64,000 bases of DNA from Acidithiobacillus acidisediminis. GTDB lineage: Bacteria > Pseudomonadota > Gammaproteobacteria > Acidithiobacillales > Acidithiobacillaceae. Both the position numbers and the translations under genes were made by a program. A model generated the notes under the pieces. That model saw nothing but the letters and a program-made list of their open reading frames with translations, made no database searches and was not told where the DNA came from. This document shows positions 63,075 through 64,000 of the stretch, one piece after another. How positions within the stretch are numbered: the first letter of the stretch is position 1; each line of letters begins with the position of its first letter. The stretch spans positions 986,001-1,050,000 of the forward strand of contig NZ_JALQCS010000001.1 in assembly GCF_023277115.1 (NCBI RefSeq), in the 5' to 3' direction.

Positions 63075-63142
63075 GCCTAAAGTCCAAGTTCAGGGGCGGC
63101 TCCGCCGATGGCAGAGTCGTCCCCTGGAACTTGTCGTTGGGG
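63075..63142 (-). repeat. Degenerate attC-like hairpin (integron recombination site)
   Basis: Outer boxes GCCTAAA (63075-63081) and GTTGGGG (63136-63142) each differ by one base from RYYYAAC and GTTRRRY. Inside, CAAGTTC-AGGGG (63085-63096) pairs with CCCCT-G-GAACTTG (63121-63133), leaving one extra unpaired G, as attC sites do. It begins 1 bp past the mazF-like stop, where a cassette attC belongs. Confidence 0.45.
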
Positions 63143-63143
63143 G

Positions 63144-63482
63144 TCACAGGCCAAGTACCAGCCTCAAGCCCTCTTCAACTTGGCGCATAGCCTGCCCCGG
63201 AAGGGCGCGCACACGCTCAGTGAGAAAAGAGCGATCAATGGTCAACAACTGAGACACATTGACGACGGATGGCTTGGAGAGGCCGGAGTCTGACTTGCCA
63301 ATCCGGACATTGCCCGGCGCTTCAGCCAGCGCGAGGTTCGACGTGACCACTGCCACGATGACCGTGGCAATACGGCTCTCATTAAACGGGTTGGATTGAA
63401 TGACAAGTACCGGACGACGCATGCCCGGCCCGGAACCCGCTGGCGCGGGTAAGGATGCCCACCAGACCTCACCACGCTTCAT
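63144..63482 (-). CDS. MazF/PemK-family toxin
   Basis: A 112-residue endoribonuclease-type toxin: MKRGEVWWASLP at the start, MRRPVLVIQSNPFNES, IATVIVAVVTSN and PSVVNVSQLLTIDRS are the MazF/PemK signature segments. It overlaps the antitoxin gene by 14 bp and ends next to the attC-like hairpin. Confidence 0.9.
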   Translation of the reverse strand: MKRGEVWWASLPAPAGSGPGMRRPVLVIQSNPFNESRIATVIVAVVTSNLALAEAPGNVRIGKSDSGLSKPSVVNVSQLLTIDRSFLTERVRALPGQAMRQVEEGLRLVLGL

Positions 63483-63705
63483 GGCTGATGGACTGAATCT
63501 GCGCCTGAGCTAAATCACTGTCCACTTGTGAGGACTCTGAGCCATAGACCGCGTTCAGCTTGGCCGTAACAGCGGTAGCTCCCCGAGAACCCAGGTACGC
63601 CGAAAGCGCCTCGGCATAAAGCTGACTGCGCGACATCTTCAACTGGTGAGCAAGTTGCTCAGCGGCATTGAAGACCGTGTCTGGGAGAGAGATCGCAACC
63701 TTCAT
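63469..63705 (-). CDS. Ribbon-helix-helix antitoxin of the MazF-like toxin
   Basis: A 78-residue protein. MKVAISLPDTVFNAAEQLAH and SRSQLYAEALSAYLGSRG form an RHH DNA-binding domain; the acidic, Gln-rich tail would bind the toxin. It precedes the toxin gene in the usual order and overlaps it by 14 bp. Confidence 0.85.
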   Translation of the reverse strand: MKVAISLPDTVFNAAEQLAHQLKMSRSQLYAEALSAYLGSRGATAVTAKLNAVYGSESSQVDSDLAQAQIQSISHEAW

Positions 63706-63747
63706 ACTGCAACGGTATCACTAAAGTATGACCGCCACAACAATGAC

Positions 63748-63807
63748 ACCCAACGCTTGAGTTAAGCGGCGTGCGGTACGCGCGTCCGCTTGGACGAGTA
63801 GTTAGGT
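63748..63807 (-). repeat. attC recombination site of an integron cassette
   Basis: The 60-bp element has outer boxes ACCCAAC (63748-63754) and GTTAGGT (63801-63807), which fully match RYYYAAC and GTTRRRY. Between them CTTGAGTTAAGCGG and CCGCTTGGACGAG form an imperfect stem with unpaired bases, around a central GC-rich hairpin. The length is within the attC range. The stop codon of the gene at 63802 lies inside the GTTAGGT box, as often seen in cassettes. Confidence 0.75.
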
Positions 63808-64000
63808 TCCTTGCCGGCTGATGGGCGAGGGCGAACTGACTTTGCCTTGATGGATGTTGGCACAGTCACTGGCGTTACCGAAGTAGAGGAAGCGATTTCC
63901 GCTCGTAAGTTCGAAGAGGTAGTCGCCTTCCTGCGCGTACTGCGCCGGCGGAATGATCTGCTGGGCCTGCGACAAAGTAACGTCGGCTAGTCGCGTGATT
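63802..64000 (-). CDS. 3' end of an unknown cassette gene (partial)
   Basis: An open frame enters from the right edge and ends in TAA at 63802-63804: 65 residues including LADVTLSQAQQIIPPAQYAQ, EGDYLFELTSGNRFLYFGNA and SPSPISRQGT. Codon use looks like real coding sequence. No family recognised. It ends in the attC box, so it is probably the gene of the next cassette. Confidence 0.65.
   Translation of the reverse strand, partial: ITRLADVTLSQAQQIIPPAQYAQEGDYLFELTSGNRFLYFGNASDCANIHQGKVSSPSPISRQGT

Overview
The window looks like the chromosome of an acidophilic, sulfur-oxidising chemolithoautotroph, most probably Acidithiobacillus or a close relative. This is an inference from gene content: a DabB/DabA inorganic-carbon pump next to a CbbR-like LysR regulator, a short HdrA-like flavoprotein of the sulfur-oxidising Hdr type, a DsrE-family protein, an S-methyl-5'-thioinosine phosphorylase, and gammaproteobacteria-like blocks (coaBC-dut/radC, mfd-serB, ispD-ispF-truD). 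Coding density is very high and many neighbouring genes overlap by 4-16 bp.

Layout. 0-0.25 kb: end of a dTDP-glucose 4,6-dehydratase gene. 0.3-6.5 kb: a five-gene signalling operon (HDOD-REC-GGDEF, H-NOX haem protein, histidine kinase, REC, REC-PAS-EAL), probably linking nitric oxide or redox to c-di-GMP. 6.5-24.7 kb: a large light/photo-oxidative-stress region. It is centred on a LitR/CarH-type MerR regulator whose B12-binding signature residues appear lost, divergently paired with a photoactive yellow protein (PYP) gene that heads an operon with a CoA-ligase-like gene (candidate chromophore activator). Around it lie an orphan HdrA-like gene, two photolyase-family genes (one of the Fe-S type with a DUF2256 partner), a nine-gene overlapping operon (FAD oxidoreductase, DUF1365, cyclopropane-synthase-like methyltransferase, chalcone-isomerase-like, MFS, DUF3833 lipoprotein, photolyase, TspO, nitroreductase) and several SDR enzymes. 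Three promoter regions here share an 11-bp element (TGTATAGTACA) that looks like a LitR/CarH operator.

24.7-33.8 kb: LysR regulator, dabB-dabA, a strong terminator, then four tandem divergent CorA-family genes. 34.2-42.3 kb: rpmB-rpmG, a CIRCE element and hrcA-grpE-dnaK-dnaJ, dapB, a small monooxygenase-like gene, apbC and dcd. 42.4-51.4 kb: fic, yqhA, coaBC-dut, radC-dgkA, two envelope-associated small genes, a DsrE-family gene, hpt-mtnP (methylthioinosine and hypoxanthine salvage), gor and a peroxiredoxin-glutaredoxin fusion. 51.4-61.8 kb: serB, mfd, ispD-ispF-truD, a MerR metal sensor, an Smr nuclease, trxB and an OprB-type porin.

61.8-64.0 kb: a set of toxin-antitoxin modules all on the minus strand (BrnTA, a decayed VapBC, MazEF-like) plus the end of another gene. 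One well-formed integron attC site and one degenerate attC-like hairpin sit at cassette boundaries, so this is probably part of a chromosomal integron cassette array whose integrase lies outside the window.

Working together: the light region appears to couple a photoreceptor (PYP) and a repressor to DNA repair, membrane-lipid modification and redox enzymes, in an organism that does not otherwise show photosynthesis genes here. No rRNA, tRNA, CRISPR array or transposase was seen.
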